A stretch of 5,077 bases of DNA from Nitrospinota bacterium. Its GTDB lineage: Bacteria; UBA8248. The DNA lies in the NCBI GenBank assembly GCA_011523725.1, contig WTGD01000326.1:1-5077 (forward strand), written 5' to 3'. A program made the translations under genes and the position numbers. The stretch's first letter is position 1, and each line of letters begins with the position of its first letter. Shown here piece by piece: positions 1 to 4,373 of the stretch. Under the pieces are notes generated by a model, which ran no database searches, was not told the origin of the DNA, and was given only the letters and a program-made list of their open reading frames with translations.

Positions 1-309
1 CTTCCCGCTCCCGCGGTTCACCTCGAACGAACGCACCTTCTTCCCCGTGAGCAGGGCGAAGGCCATATGCGTGAACTCGTGGGCGAAGGCGTAGAGAAAT
101 TCCGGCGGCCTGATCCGATGCCAGACGGCGTACGCGCAGGCGCCGGCGATGAAGGCCCAGCCCTCGGGAGCGAGCAGATATGAACCCCCGCCGCCCGCGA
201 AAAATGCCGCCGGGAGATTCTCGCCGAACGCGAGCGCCGCCCCCCAGCAGGCGGGCAGCAGGGCGATGGCGACCATCCAGGCCAGGGGTCTCATGAGAAA
301 CGATTTCAT
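1..309 (-). CDS. Partial membrane-associated M50-like zinc metalloprotease homologue (N-terminal 103 residues)
   Basis: Read from the complementary strand, an ATG at 309-307 opens a frame that stays open to the window edge, giving 103 residues; the C-terminus lies outside. A GGTGAG ribosome-site-like stretch lies a few bases before the ATG. Residues 9-28 form a hydrophobic helix, and 44-62 are a second hydrophobic stretch. Residues 77-81 are HEFTH, the HExxH zinc-binding and catalytic motif. It is followed by an LLTG-type stretch (86-89) and then KVRSFEV, an arrangement like that in M50-type intramembrane peptidases and related uncharacterised membrane proteins, where HExxH lies in or next to a membrane helix. 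A third zinc ligand would lie in the missing part, so activity cannot be judged. The substrate is unknown. The gene diverges from the 638-2655 genes and may share control from the region between them. Confidence 0.72.
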   Translation of the reverse strand, partial: MKSFLMRPLAWMVAIALLPACWGAALAFGENLPAAFFAGGGGSYLLAPEGWAFIAGACAYAVWHRIRPPEFLYAFAHEFTHMAFALLTGKKVRSFEVNRGSGK

Positions 310-418
310 GAACTCACCCGTCTCGGTCCTCGGGCGGCGAGGCGGACACCACGCAAGCATGGCCCATAACCCGCTCCCCGACAAGGCGGGCGATCGCAAA
401 TCCTATCCAAGCAGCGTG

Positions 419-447
419 TTGACTGAAAGTTCGGAATGACATATATT
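419..447 (+). promoter_or_regulatory. Sigma70-type promoter for the 504-1650 genes
   Basis: A -35 box TTGACT (419-424, 5 of 6 to consensus) and a -10 box TATATT (442-447, 5 of 6) are separated by exactly 17 bp. This is a near-ideal housekeeping promoter in an AT-rich island of an otherwise GC-rich sequence. Transcription would start near 454, inside the 16-bp palindrome that begins at the last base of the -10 box. It reads toward the membrane-protein and DinB genes and possibly on through the ArsR/SRPBCC pair. Confidence 0.72.
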
Positions 448-462
448 TAACCAGATGGTTAA
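447..462. promoter_or_regulatory. Perfect 16-bp palindrome, likely repressor operator
   Basis: TTAACCA and TGGTTAA are exact reverse complements around a 2-bp centre (GA). The site begins at the last base of the -10 box and runs past the expected transcription start, the classic position for a repressor that blocks initiation. The symmetry suits a dimeric winged-helix protein. The ArsR-family gene at 1880 is the obvious candidate in this window, but that link is inferred. The divergent gene at 1-309 could also be affected. Confidence 0.65.
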
Positions 463-514
463 TCATTAAGTCGTTTCATAACTCCTCACAACAGGAGCAT
501 TCCATGAGCGGAGC
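455..514 (+). repeat. Duplicated leader, copy 1 (with ribosome site)
   Basis: This 60-bp stretch aligns with 1081-1142 at 49 of 60 positions, with two extra bases in the other copy. It starts with ATGGTT, contains a TTAA and TTTCA block and an ACAGGAGC ribosome site, and ends with a start codon followed by CGGAGC. Its first bases overlap the right arm of the palindrome. The match covers the untranslated leader and stops about four codons into the downstream frame, so this is a duplicated initiation region, not a duplicated gene. Confidence 0.75.
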
Positions 515-638
515 AAGAATCGTATCCGGCTTACCGGGCAGAATCATCGATGCAAGAAACAACCTGGAGAGAAAACCGCCTCCCGCCGCGTCAATTGCGG
601 ACGAGGCATCTCCCTTTCATCCGGGCACGGGGGCGTGA
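504..638 (+). CDS. Possible 44-residue leader ORF (doubtful)
   Basis: An ATG at 504 follows an AGGAG ribosome site with good spacing and opens a frame of 44 codons, beginning MSGARIVSG, that stops at TGA 636-638. The stop overlaps the ATG at 638 of the membrane-protein gene (TGATG), so translation of the two could be coupled. Against it being a real protein: about 57% of its codons end in G or C, codons such as AGA and GTA recur, and no domain or hydrophobic pattern is visible. The ribosome site and first codons belong to the leader that also precedes the DinB gene (MSGA here, MNGA there). It may be a coupling peptide or the stump of a lost gene copy. Confidence 0.35.
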   Translation: MSGARIVSGLPGRIIDARNNLERKPPPAASIADEASPFHPGTGA

Positions 639-1051
639 TGATGGGCGCAAAGAAGCTGATCCTGGGAGCCGCCGCCTACACGATCTGCACGTTCTTTCTC
701 GCCGTGGTCTGGCATGTGCTGCTTTTCAAGGAGAGATACGAATCGTTCGGCTACTTCGAGGGGGAGCCGGATTTTCTCCTCGGTCTGCTGAGCATCGTGC
801 TTCAGGGGGTTCTGCTTTCCGCCCTGTTTCCGATGCTGAAGCCTGCGGGAGGCAGTTTCCGGCGAGGGATCAGGTTCGCCTGCATCACGGGCGCCTTCTT
901 CTGGACTTCTCACGTGCTCGCCTTCGTCGCCAAGCAGGAGGTGGCGGGCGCGACGGCGTTTGTCTTCATGGAAACGCTCTATCTCGCGCTCCAATTCGGC
1001 GTGTTCGGCCTTTGCATCGGCTTCATCCACCGCGAAGAGAAACTCATCTGA
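638..1051 (+). CDS. Small four-helix integral membrane protein of unknown function
   Basis: The product is 137 residues with four predicted membrane helices at about 7-30, 46-67, 77-98 and 107-130, ending in a charged tail (HREEKLI). The loop after helix 1 carries a WHxLLFKxRYxxxGxxxxEP pattern (residues 25-44), and helix 2 has a GLLSIxLQG stretch; these look like conserved family features. I cannot name the family with confidence; small DUF1761-like membrane proteins are a loose comparison. GTG 635, ATG 638 and ATG 641 are all possible starts. I chose 638 because it overlaps the preceding stop (TGATG), but a GGGGG stretch at 629-633 is better spaced for 641. The gene ends 80 bp before the DinB gene and is probably co-transcribed with it. 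Genes of this kind often sit with ArsR/SRPBCC/DinB genes, but its job is unknown. Confidence 0.85.
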   Translation: MMGAKKLILGAAAYTICTFFLAVVWHVLLFKERYESFGYFEGEPDFLLGLLSIVLQGVLLSALFPMLKPAGGSFRRGIRFACITGAFFWTSHVLAFVAKQEVAGATAFVFMETLYLALQFGVFGLCIGFIHREEKLI

Positions 1052-1080
1052 CAAGCATGGAGCCAGAAGCCGGGAGTTAT

Positions 1081-1142
1081 ATGGTTCATCGTTAAATCAT
1101 TTCACGCACTACTCAACGACAGGAGCTTCCCATGAACGGAGC
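1081..1142 (+). repeat. Duplicated leader, copy 2 (before the DinB-like gene)
   Basis: Second copy of the 455-514 leader, 82% identical, supplying the ACAGGAGC ribosome site for the start at 1132. Only the right half-site ATGGTT of the palindrome survives here; the left arm reads GAGTTAT instead of TTAACCA. No well-spaced -35/-10 pair lies upstream: TATATG at 1078-1083 has only CTGACA at 1048-1053, about 24 bp away. This copy therefore probably serves translation rather than starting transcription. Confidence 0.72.
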
Positions 1143-1650
1143 GCAGATGATCGCCTTCACCTTCGAGATGAGCGACGGTCTCGTGAAGCGGGCCCTGAAG
1201 GGCCTCACGGATGAGGACCTCATGAAACGGCCCAGCGACCAGGACAACCCCATCGGCTGGCTGATGTGGCACAAGACGAGGGTCGAGGACTGCGCCATGG
1301 CGGCGATAGCCTGTGAGGAGCAGGTCTGGATATCTGAAAAATGGCACGAGAAATTCGATATGGCGCCCGAGCCGAAACAGATCGGATTCGGAGATTCGCT
1401 CGAGCAGGTGATGCGCCTCAAATGCACGAAAGAAAATGTCATCGGCTACGCCAACGCCGTTCGGGCAAAGACGACTCCGGTCCTGGAATCACTTTCGGCG
1501 GAGGACCTCGAACGGGAAATCACCGACATCGGGGGAGGCGCCATCAAAACCGGGGAATACCTGGGAAGGGTGGCCAGCGACTATCACCAGCACTGCGGGC
1601 AGATCTGCTATCTGCGTGGATTCATCACCGGATTCGGCTGGGCGTTTTAG
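1132..1650 (+). CDS. DinB-superfamily protein (putative metal-binding four-helix bundle)
   Basis: The 172-residue length and helical pattern fit the DinB/YfiT-like fold, a four-helix bundle that usually binds a divalent metal through three histidines. Some members are thiol-dependent S-transferases or isomerases; many have no known reaction. Candidate ligands are His47 in an IGWLMWHKTRVED stretch and His152/His154 in DYHQHCGQICYLRG near the C-terminus, where the GQIxYLRG signature is typical. The usual HxxxH spacing before GQ is replaced by DxHxH, so the third ligand may be Asp150 or His152. The start is supported by AGGAG six to seven bases upstream. The protein is soluble, with no signal peptide. 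The gene follows the membrane protein and precedes the ArsR/SRPBCC pair, a common partnership for DinB-like genes. Substrate and thiol cofactor cannot be inferred. Confidence 0.88.
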   Translation: MNGAQMIAFTFEMSDGLVKRALKGLTDEDLMKRPSDQDNPIGWLMWHKTRVEDCAMAAIACEEQVWISEKWHEKFDMAPEPKQIGFGDSLEQVMRLKCTKENVIGYANAVRAKTTPVLESLSAEDLEREITDIGGGAIKTGEYLGRVASDYHQHCGQICYLRGFITGFGWAF

Positions 1651-1708
1651 ATCGAAGCCGACCGGGAGGGGGTTGTTGAAAATGCCCTTGTCGGGAGGCA
1701 TCGCCTTT

Positions 1709-1745
1709 ACCCCCCTGATAAGGGGGGACAGGGGGGTTGCTTTTT
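1709..1745 (+). terminator. Terminator-like hairpin inside the repeat element
   Basis: ACCCCCC (1709-1715) can pair with either GGGGGG at 1722-1727 (six-base loop TGATAA) or GGGGGGT at 1731-1737. The latter is followed at once by TGCTTTTT, resembling a Rho-independent terminator on the plus strand. It lies 59 bp past the DinB-like stop codon, so it could end that transcript. It may simply be a structural part of the repeat. Confidence 0.4.
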
Positions 1746-1800
1746 AAGGCAAGAGGGCGAGTGGGAGACCGCTTTCGGGCACGAACCCCGAACCCCCCAA

Positions 1801-1823
1801 CCTCCCTTGTCAGGGGGCTTTTT
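1801..1823 (+). terminator. Terminator-like hairpin at the right end of the repeat element
   Basis: CTCCC (1802-1806) pairs with GGGGG (1813-1817), including one T-G wobble, across a six-base loop TTGTCA, and is followed by CTTTTT. The shape suits a weak Rho-independent terminator on the plus strand. The T-run is also part of the element's right terminal repeat, so any terminator role may be incidental. Confidence 0.35.
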
Positions 1824-1879
1824 CAACAACCCCGAACAGGAGAGTTCGGCCCAACTGAACAAGGAGGTCATGCCGACCC

Positions 1880-2218
1880 ATGAACGCAGCAGGTCTCGAC
1901 GCCACTTTTTCCGCGCTCTCGGACCCCACGAGAAGGGCGATACTATCGCGTCTCTCCCGGGGAGAAGCGACCGTCACCGGCCTCGCCGCGCCGTTCGATA
2001 TTTCCCTGCCGGCGGTTTCGAAACACCTGCGCGTCCTGGAGCGCGCCGGCCTGATCCACAGGGAAAAAAGAGGCCGCGTCCATCGTCTGAGCTTAAAGGC
2101 CGAAGCGATGCGCGAGGCGTCCGAATGGCTCGATTTCCACCAACGGTTCTGGGAGGAGGGACTCGACGCCCTCGCCCGGTATCTCGATGAAACGACAGAC
2201 ACGGAGACTCGAAAATGA
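1880..2218 (+). CDS. ArsR-family winged-helix transcriptional repressor
   Basis: This 112-residue protein carries the N-terminal FSALSDPTRRAILSRL signature (10-25), typical of the ArsR subgroup found beside SRPBCC genes. The helix-turn-helix lies at about 33-53 (TGLAAPFDISLPAVSKHLRVL), followed by ERAGLI and a beta wing at about 60-71. The C-terminal helix (83-105, EWLDFHQRFWEEGLDALARYLDE) would form the dimer interface. It has no cysteine at all and lacks the ELCVCDL metal-sensing motif, so it is unlikely to sense arsenite or heavy metals; the ligand is unknown. AAGGAGG at 1861-1867 is a strong ribosome site, though 12 bases from the ATG. The in-between ATG at 1870 is too close and in another frame. 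Its stop overlaps the next gene's start (ATGA). It may repress at the palindrome at 447-462, by inference. Confidence 0.92.
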   Translation: MNAAGLDATFSALSDPTRRAILSRLSRGEATVTGLAAPFDISLPAVSKHLRVLERAGLIHREKRGRVHRLSLKAEAMREASEWLDFHQRFWEEGLDALARYLDETTDTETRK

Positions 2219-2655
2219 TCGAAATGAAAAGCACGCTCATCATCAAGCGAACCTTCCAGGCGCCCAGGGAGAAAGTCTTCGCCGCGTGGACGGAGGCCGA
2301 GGCGCTGAAGAAATGGTGGGGGACGGAAGGCCACACCGTACCCTCGGTCGAGATGGATTTCAGCGAAGGCGGGAAATACCGCGTCGAGATGCGGACGGAT
2401 GAGGGTGAGTCGTTCCACCTGAACGGGGCGTTCGTCGAAATCAGGCCCCCTGAGCGTCTCGTCTTCACCTTCCGCTGGGAGCGGGGGGATTGGGATTACC
2501 CCGAAACCCTCGTGAGGGTCGATTTCACCCAGCAGGGCGATGAGACCACTGTTACCCTCACGCACGAGGGATTCCCGGATGAGAACATGCGCGGCGAGCA
2601 CCAGGGCGGCTGGGTCGAGTGCCTGGATAACCTGCGCGCGTATCTGGGAGGATAG
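2215..2655 (+). CDS. SRPBCC-family protein, AHSA1 (activator of Hsp90 ATPase homologue 1-like) type
   Basis: The 146-residue product shows the START/Bet v 1-like SRPBCC pattern. It opens with a beta strand (KSTLIIKRTFQAP), then the family signature EKVFAAWTEAEALKKWWG (19-36), strands containing GGKYRVEM and FVEIRPPERLVFTFRW, and a final helix GGWVECLDNLRAYL (131-144). Bacterial members form a deep hydrophobic pocket and are thought to bind lipid-like or aromatic ligands; despite the name, they are not known to act on Hsp90 in bacteria. The start overlaps the ArsR stop by 4 bp (ATGA), so the two are translationally coupled, a widespread ArsR-SRPBCC pairing in which the SRPBCC protein may act on the signal. 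ATG at 2224 is an alternative start. No obvious terminator follows. Confidence 0.93.
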   Translation: MIEMKSTLIIKRTFQAPREKVFAAWTEAEALKKWWGTEGHTVPSVEMDFSEGGKYRVEMRTDEGESFHLNGAFVEIRPPERLVFTFRWERGDWDYPETLVRVDFTQQGDETTVTLTHEGFPDENMRGEHQGGWVECLDNLRAYLGG

Positions 2656-2675
2656 GGGGGAGAAAGAGCGATTCA

Positions 2676-2766
2676 CCGTCATTCCCGATCAATGCGGGAG
2701 GATTTGCGGTTTGTTGTAGGGACAGGTCGCGACCTGTCCCTACAGGGTCGGTGGCCGAAATGACGG
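2676..2766. repeat. Nested palindromic intergenic repeat
   Basis: An outer inverted pair CCGTCATT (2676-2683) and AATGACGG (2759-2766) encloses a small TCCCG/CGGGA hairpin (2683-2687 with 2695-2699) and a perfect 30-bp palindrome (2715-2744). The GTCATTCCCG...CGGGA start resembles widespread REP-like repeats of the GTCATTCCCGC type, from general recall. No coding frame is contained. It lies just past the SRPBCC gene, separating it from the tct promoter, and could act as a processing or insulation element. Confidence 0.6.
2715..2744. repeat. Perfect 30-bp palindrome
   Basis: TGTAGGGACAGGTCG (2715-2729) is followed directly by its exact reverse complement (2730-2744), with no spacer. A transcript would fold into a 15-bp stem minus the few bases needed for a loop. 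No T-run follows, so it is not a standard terminator. GGGACAGGTCGCGACCTGTCCC-type sequences recur between genes in many environmental genomes, from general recall, which favours a dispersed repeat over a single operator. Confidence 0.8.
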
Positions 2767-2797
2767 CGATCTTGAAACAGGACACGCATCCCGCCCG

Positions 2798-2827
2798 ATG
2801 ACACCCGGCGCGCCGTTTTGCTATACT
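2798..2827 (+). promoter_or_regulatory. Sigma70-type promoter for the tct operon
   Basis: ATGACA (2798-2803, 5 of 6 to the -35 consensus) lies 18 bp before TATACT (2822-2827, 5 of 6 to the -10 consensus). The -10 box is preceded by TGC, giving an extended -10 (TGnTATACT). Transcription would start near 2834, leaving a leader of about 105 nt before tctC. No clear operator symmetry overlaps it except the short CGGCGCGCCG (2806-2815) in the spacer. Confidence 0.62.
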
Positions 2828-2877
2828 CCCTGAAACTAAAGACAATCCGCATGTAATAGGTTTTTTCGATCCTGAGC

Positions 2878-2919
2878 CAGGAGATATGGCGGGGGCGGCG
2901 CGGTTCCCCGAATCTCCTG
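2878..2919 (+). promoter_or_regulatory. Hairpin in the tctC 5' leader
   Basis: CAGGAGAT (2878-2885) pairs perfectly with ATCTCCTG (2912-2919), and inside it CGGGG (2890-2894) pairs with CCCCG (2906-2910). This makes a 13-bp interrupted stem ending 6 bases before the tctC ribosome site (GGAGG, 2926-2930). The right arm's CTCC could alternatively pair with that site, so the two folds are mutually exclusive. A control role is speculative. Confidence 0.4.
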
Positions 2920-2938
2920 CAGCATGGAGGAAAACGTC

Positions 2939-3907
2939 ATGCCTCGTCGTTCGCTGCTGTTCCTGTTCGTCGTTGCGCTGGTCTGCCTGCCGATCCAGAG
3001 CGCGCATTCCGCAAATTATCCCGGCTACCCCGTACAGTTCATCATCTCCTTCCCGCCGGGAGGGCCGGGAGACACCACCATCCGCATCATCCATCCCGCG
3101 CTCCAGAAGAATTTCGGCGGCGCCATCCAGCTCGTCAACAAGCCCGGCGCGGGCGGCGCCATCGCCTACACCTACGTGAAGAAGGCCAAGCCGGACGGCT
3201 ACACCATTCTCTCCACCATGTCCGCGCCCCTCACCGTGGGAACGGCGCTGCGCACCCTGCCCTTCGGGCTGGACGACTACGAGTACATCGGCGCGTACGC
3301 CTTCGGCGCGACGGGCATCGTCTCCAAGCCCGACATGCGCTGGAAGAACCTCGACGGCCTTCTCGCCTACATCAAGAAAAACCCCGGAAAGCTGAATTAC
3401 GGCACGAGTGGAGCGCCGACCGCGCCGTACCTCACCATGGCGGCCATCCTCGCCATGCAGGGCCTGAAAGCCACGCCGGTGCACTACAAGGGCTCAGGAC
3501 CTGCGCGGAACGCCGCCCTGGGCGGCCACGTGGATTTCTCCGCGGGCGGCTTCGGCGCGATGCAGGCGCTCATCCGCGCGGGCAAGCTGGTTGGCCTGGC
3601 CATCACGGACAACGCGCGGGACCCCAAGTTCCCCAAGATTCCAACCTTGAAGGAAAAGGGACTCGGCCGTGCGAGCATCGGCCTGTGGGCCGGACTGTGG
3701 GCGCCGAAGGGAACGCCCAGGGCCGTTCTCGACAAGCTGTCCGCCGCCCTCAAGAAGACCGCAGGTGATCCGGCGGTGGTGAAAAAGTTGAACAAGGCGG
3801 GCTTCCGGGTGGAATTCGTGGACGGGGCGGGCGCGAAGAAGCTCGCCCGCCAGGACCACGAGACTTCCAAGGAGATCATGAAGGCCGTCGGCATCAAGAA
3901 AAAATAG
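2939..3907 (+). CDS. tctC: TctC/Bug-family periplasmic substrate-binding receptor of a tripartite tricarboxylate transporter
   Basis: This 322-residue receptor would capture a carboxylate in the periplasm and hand it to TctA/TctB. An upstream ATG at 2924 is in frame, but I prefer 2939: GGAGG (2926-2930) sits eight bases before it, and translation then begins with a clean signal peptide (MPRRSLLFLFVVALVCLPIQ...) with likely cleavage after AHSA (residue 25). Family hallmarks follow: PVQFIISFPPGGPGD (31-45), whose PGGxGD loop helps bind the substrate carboxylate; NKPGAGGAIA (67-76) with a KPDGYT stretch (84-89); and later YKGSGPARNAALGGHVD, with a PTLKEKG motif toward the C-terminus. Length is normal. 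The exact substrate cannot be told, since Bug proteins bind many di- and tricarboxylates, amino acids and other compounds. It is first in its operon, 10 bp before tctB, with its own promoter upstream. Confidence 0.95.
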   Translation: MPRRSLLFLFVVALVCLPIQSAHSANYPGYPVQFIISFPPGGPGDTTIRIIHPALQKNFGGAIQLVNKPGAGGAIAYTYVKKAKPDGYTILSTMSAPLTVGTALRTLPFGLDDYEYIGAYAFGATGIVSKPDMRWKNLDGLLAYIKKNPGKLNYGTSGAPTAPYLTMAAILAMQGLKATPVHYKGSGPARNAALGGHVDFSAGGFGAMQALIRAGKLVGLAITDNARDPKFPKIPTLKEKGLGRASIGLWAGLWAPKGTPRAVLDKLSAALKKTAGDPAVVKKLNKAGFRVEFVDGAGAKKLARQDHETSKEIMKAVGIKKK

Positions 3908-3917
3908 AGGGGGCCTC

Positions 3918-4373
3918 ATGCGCAGGATTGCCCCTCCCGCGGCGCTGCTCGCCGTATCACTGCTCATGGGCTGGTTCGCCCACCGGCTCGGTCTTGGGAG
4001 CGTCAACCGGCCCGAACCGGGATTTTTCCCTTTCTGGATTTGCGCCGGCCTGGCGGCGACATCGCTCTACCTGATGACGCGGCACCTCCGTCAAAGCCCG
4101 GAGGATGAGGCGTCCACCGAAGCTGTATTCACGCTCGCCGGGTACAGGCGGGTTTTCTCCGTCATGGCGGGCACGGCGCTCTTCGGCCTCCTGCTCGAAG
4201 TGTCCGGATTCCTGGCGGCGACTTTCATCTTCATGGCGTTCTGCTGGCTCGTCATCGACCGCCAGTCCCTCCTGCGGGGCCTGCTGATCTCGGCGGTCGC
4301 CTCGGCGGCGGCCTTCGCCCTCTTCGTCAAGGCGTTGAACGTGCACTTCCCCCGCGGCCTGCTGGGGTTCTGA
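3918..4373 (+). CDS. tctB: TctB small membrane subunit of the tripartite tricarboxylate transporter
   Basis: The 151-residue inner-membrane protein has hydrophobic segments at about 5-21, 38-54, 79-95, 97-113 and 118-137, with a hydrophilic loop at about 55-75. Family signs are RPEPGFFPFWIC (31-42) after the first helix and the closing LNVHFPRGLLGF (140-151). In this transporter class TctB is the small, poorly conserved partner of the large TctA channel; its precise role is unclear. A GAGGGGG stretch just upstream serves as ribosome site. It starts 10 bp after tctC and its stop overlaps the tctA start (TGATG), so the two membrane subunits are probably made in step. Confidence 0.9.
   Translation: MRRIAPPAALLAVSLLMGWFAHRLGLGSVNRPEPGFFPFWICAGLAATSLYLMTRHLRQSPEDEASTEAVFTLAGYRRVFSVMAGTALFGLLLEVSGFLAATFIFMAFCWLVIDRQSLLRGLLISAVASAAAFALFVKALNVHFPRGLLGF

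Larger units (their letters stand above)
310..503. other. Divergent intergenic region
   Basis: This stretch separates the minus-strand protease-like gene from the plus-strand genes. Its left half (310-418) shows no convincing gene: the frame open from 149 through here is a shadow of the minus-strand gene and its upstream DNA. Its right half is distinctly AT-rich compared with the surroundings and carries the promoter, palindrome and duplicated leader listed separately. I could not find a convincing promoter pointing toward the minus-strand gene. Confidence 0.7.
1669..1833. mobile_element. MITE-like 165-bp element with terminal inverted repeats
   Basis: The left end, GGGGTTGTTGAAAATGCCC (1669-1687), and the right end (1815-1833), read on the other strand, match at 18 of 19 positions. 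Between them lie runs of six C and six G: CCCCCC at 1710-1715, GGGGGG at 1722-1727 and again at 1731-1736, and further C-runs at 1785-1806. No transposase or credible coding frame fits inside, so it would be non-autonomous. Similar G/C-run repeats ending in TTTTTCAACAACC are familiar as interspersed intergenic elements in GC-rich environmental bacteria, from general recall. I see no clear target-site duplication. It fills most of the 229-bp gap between the DinB-like and ArsR genes. Confidence 0.68.

Noticed and set aside
390..397. GCGATCGC octamer, like the cyanobacterial HIP1 repeat
   Set aside because: There is a single copy in a short GC-rich stretch, easily due to chance, and the gene content does not look cyanobacterial.
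149..439. 96-codon plus-strand frame
   Set aside because: It lies antisense to the HEFTH-containing gene and continues across the promoter region; composition is low-complexity and no domain is visible.
1048..1083. Separate promoter for the DinB-like gene (CTGACA with TATATG)
   Set aside because: The spacer is about 24 bp, too long for a sigma70 promoter; co-transcription from 419-447 is simpler.
1669..1833. CRISPR array, because of the repeated G/C runs
   Set aside because: The runs are unequal, unevenly spaced and arranged as inverted rather than regularly spaced direct repeats; no cas gene is present.
1810..2682. 290-codon open frame on the minus strand
   Set aside because: It runs antisense through the ArsR and SRPBCC genes and the repeat element. 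Its translation shows no domain, and both plus-strand genes have clear family signatures.
2981..2989. Possible lipoprotein site at Cys16 of TctC (ALVC)
   Set aside because: The residue before the cysteine is Val, not Gly, Ala or Ser, and a good signal peptidase I site (AHSA) follows at residue 25.
2886..3179. 97-codon plus-strand frame with AGGAG just upstream
   Set aside because: It overlaps the tctC signal-peptide region out of frame, has only three bases between AGGAG and ATG, and is Ser/Arg/Pro-rich shadow sequence.
2558..3484. 308-codon open frame on the minus strand
   Set aside because: It is a high-GC shadow of tctC and its leader, rich in Arg, Gly and His, and crosses the palindromic repeat.
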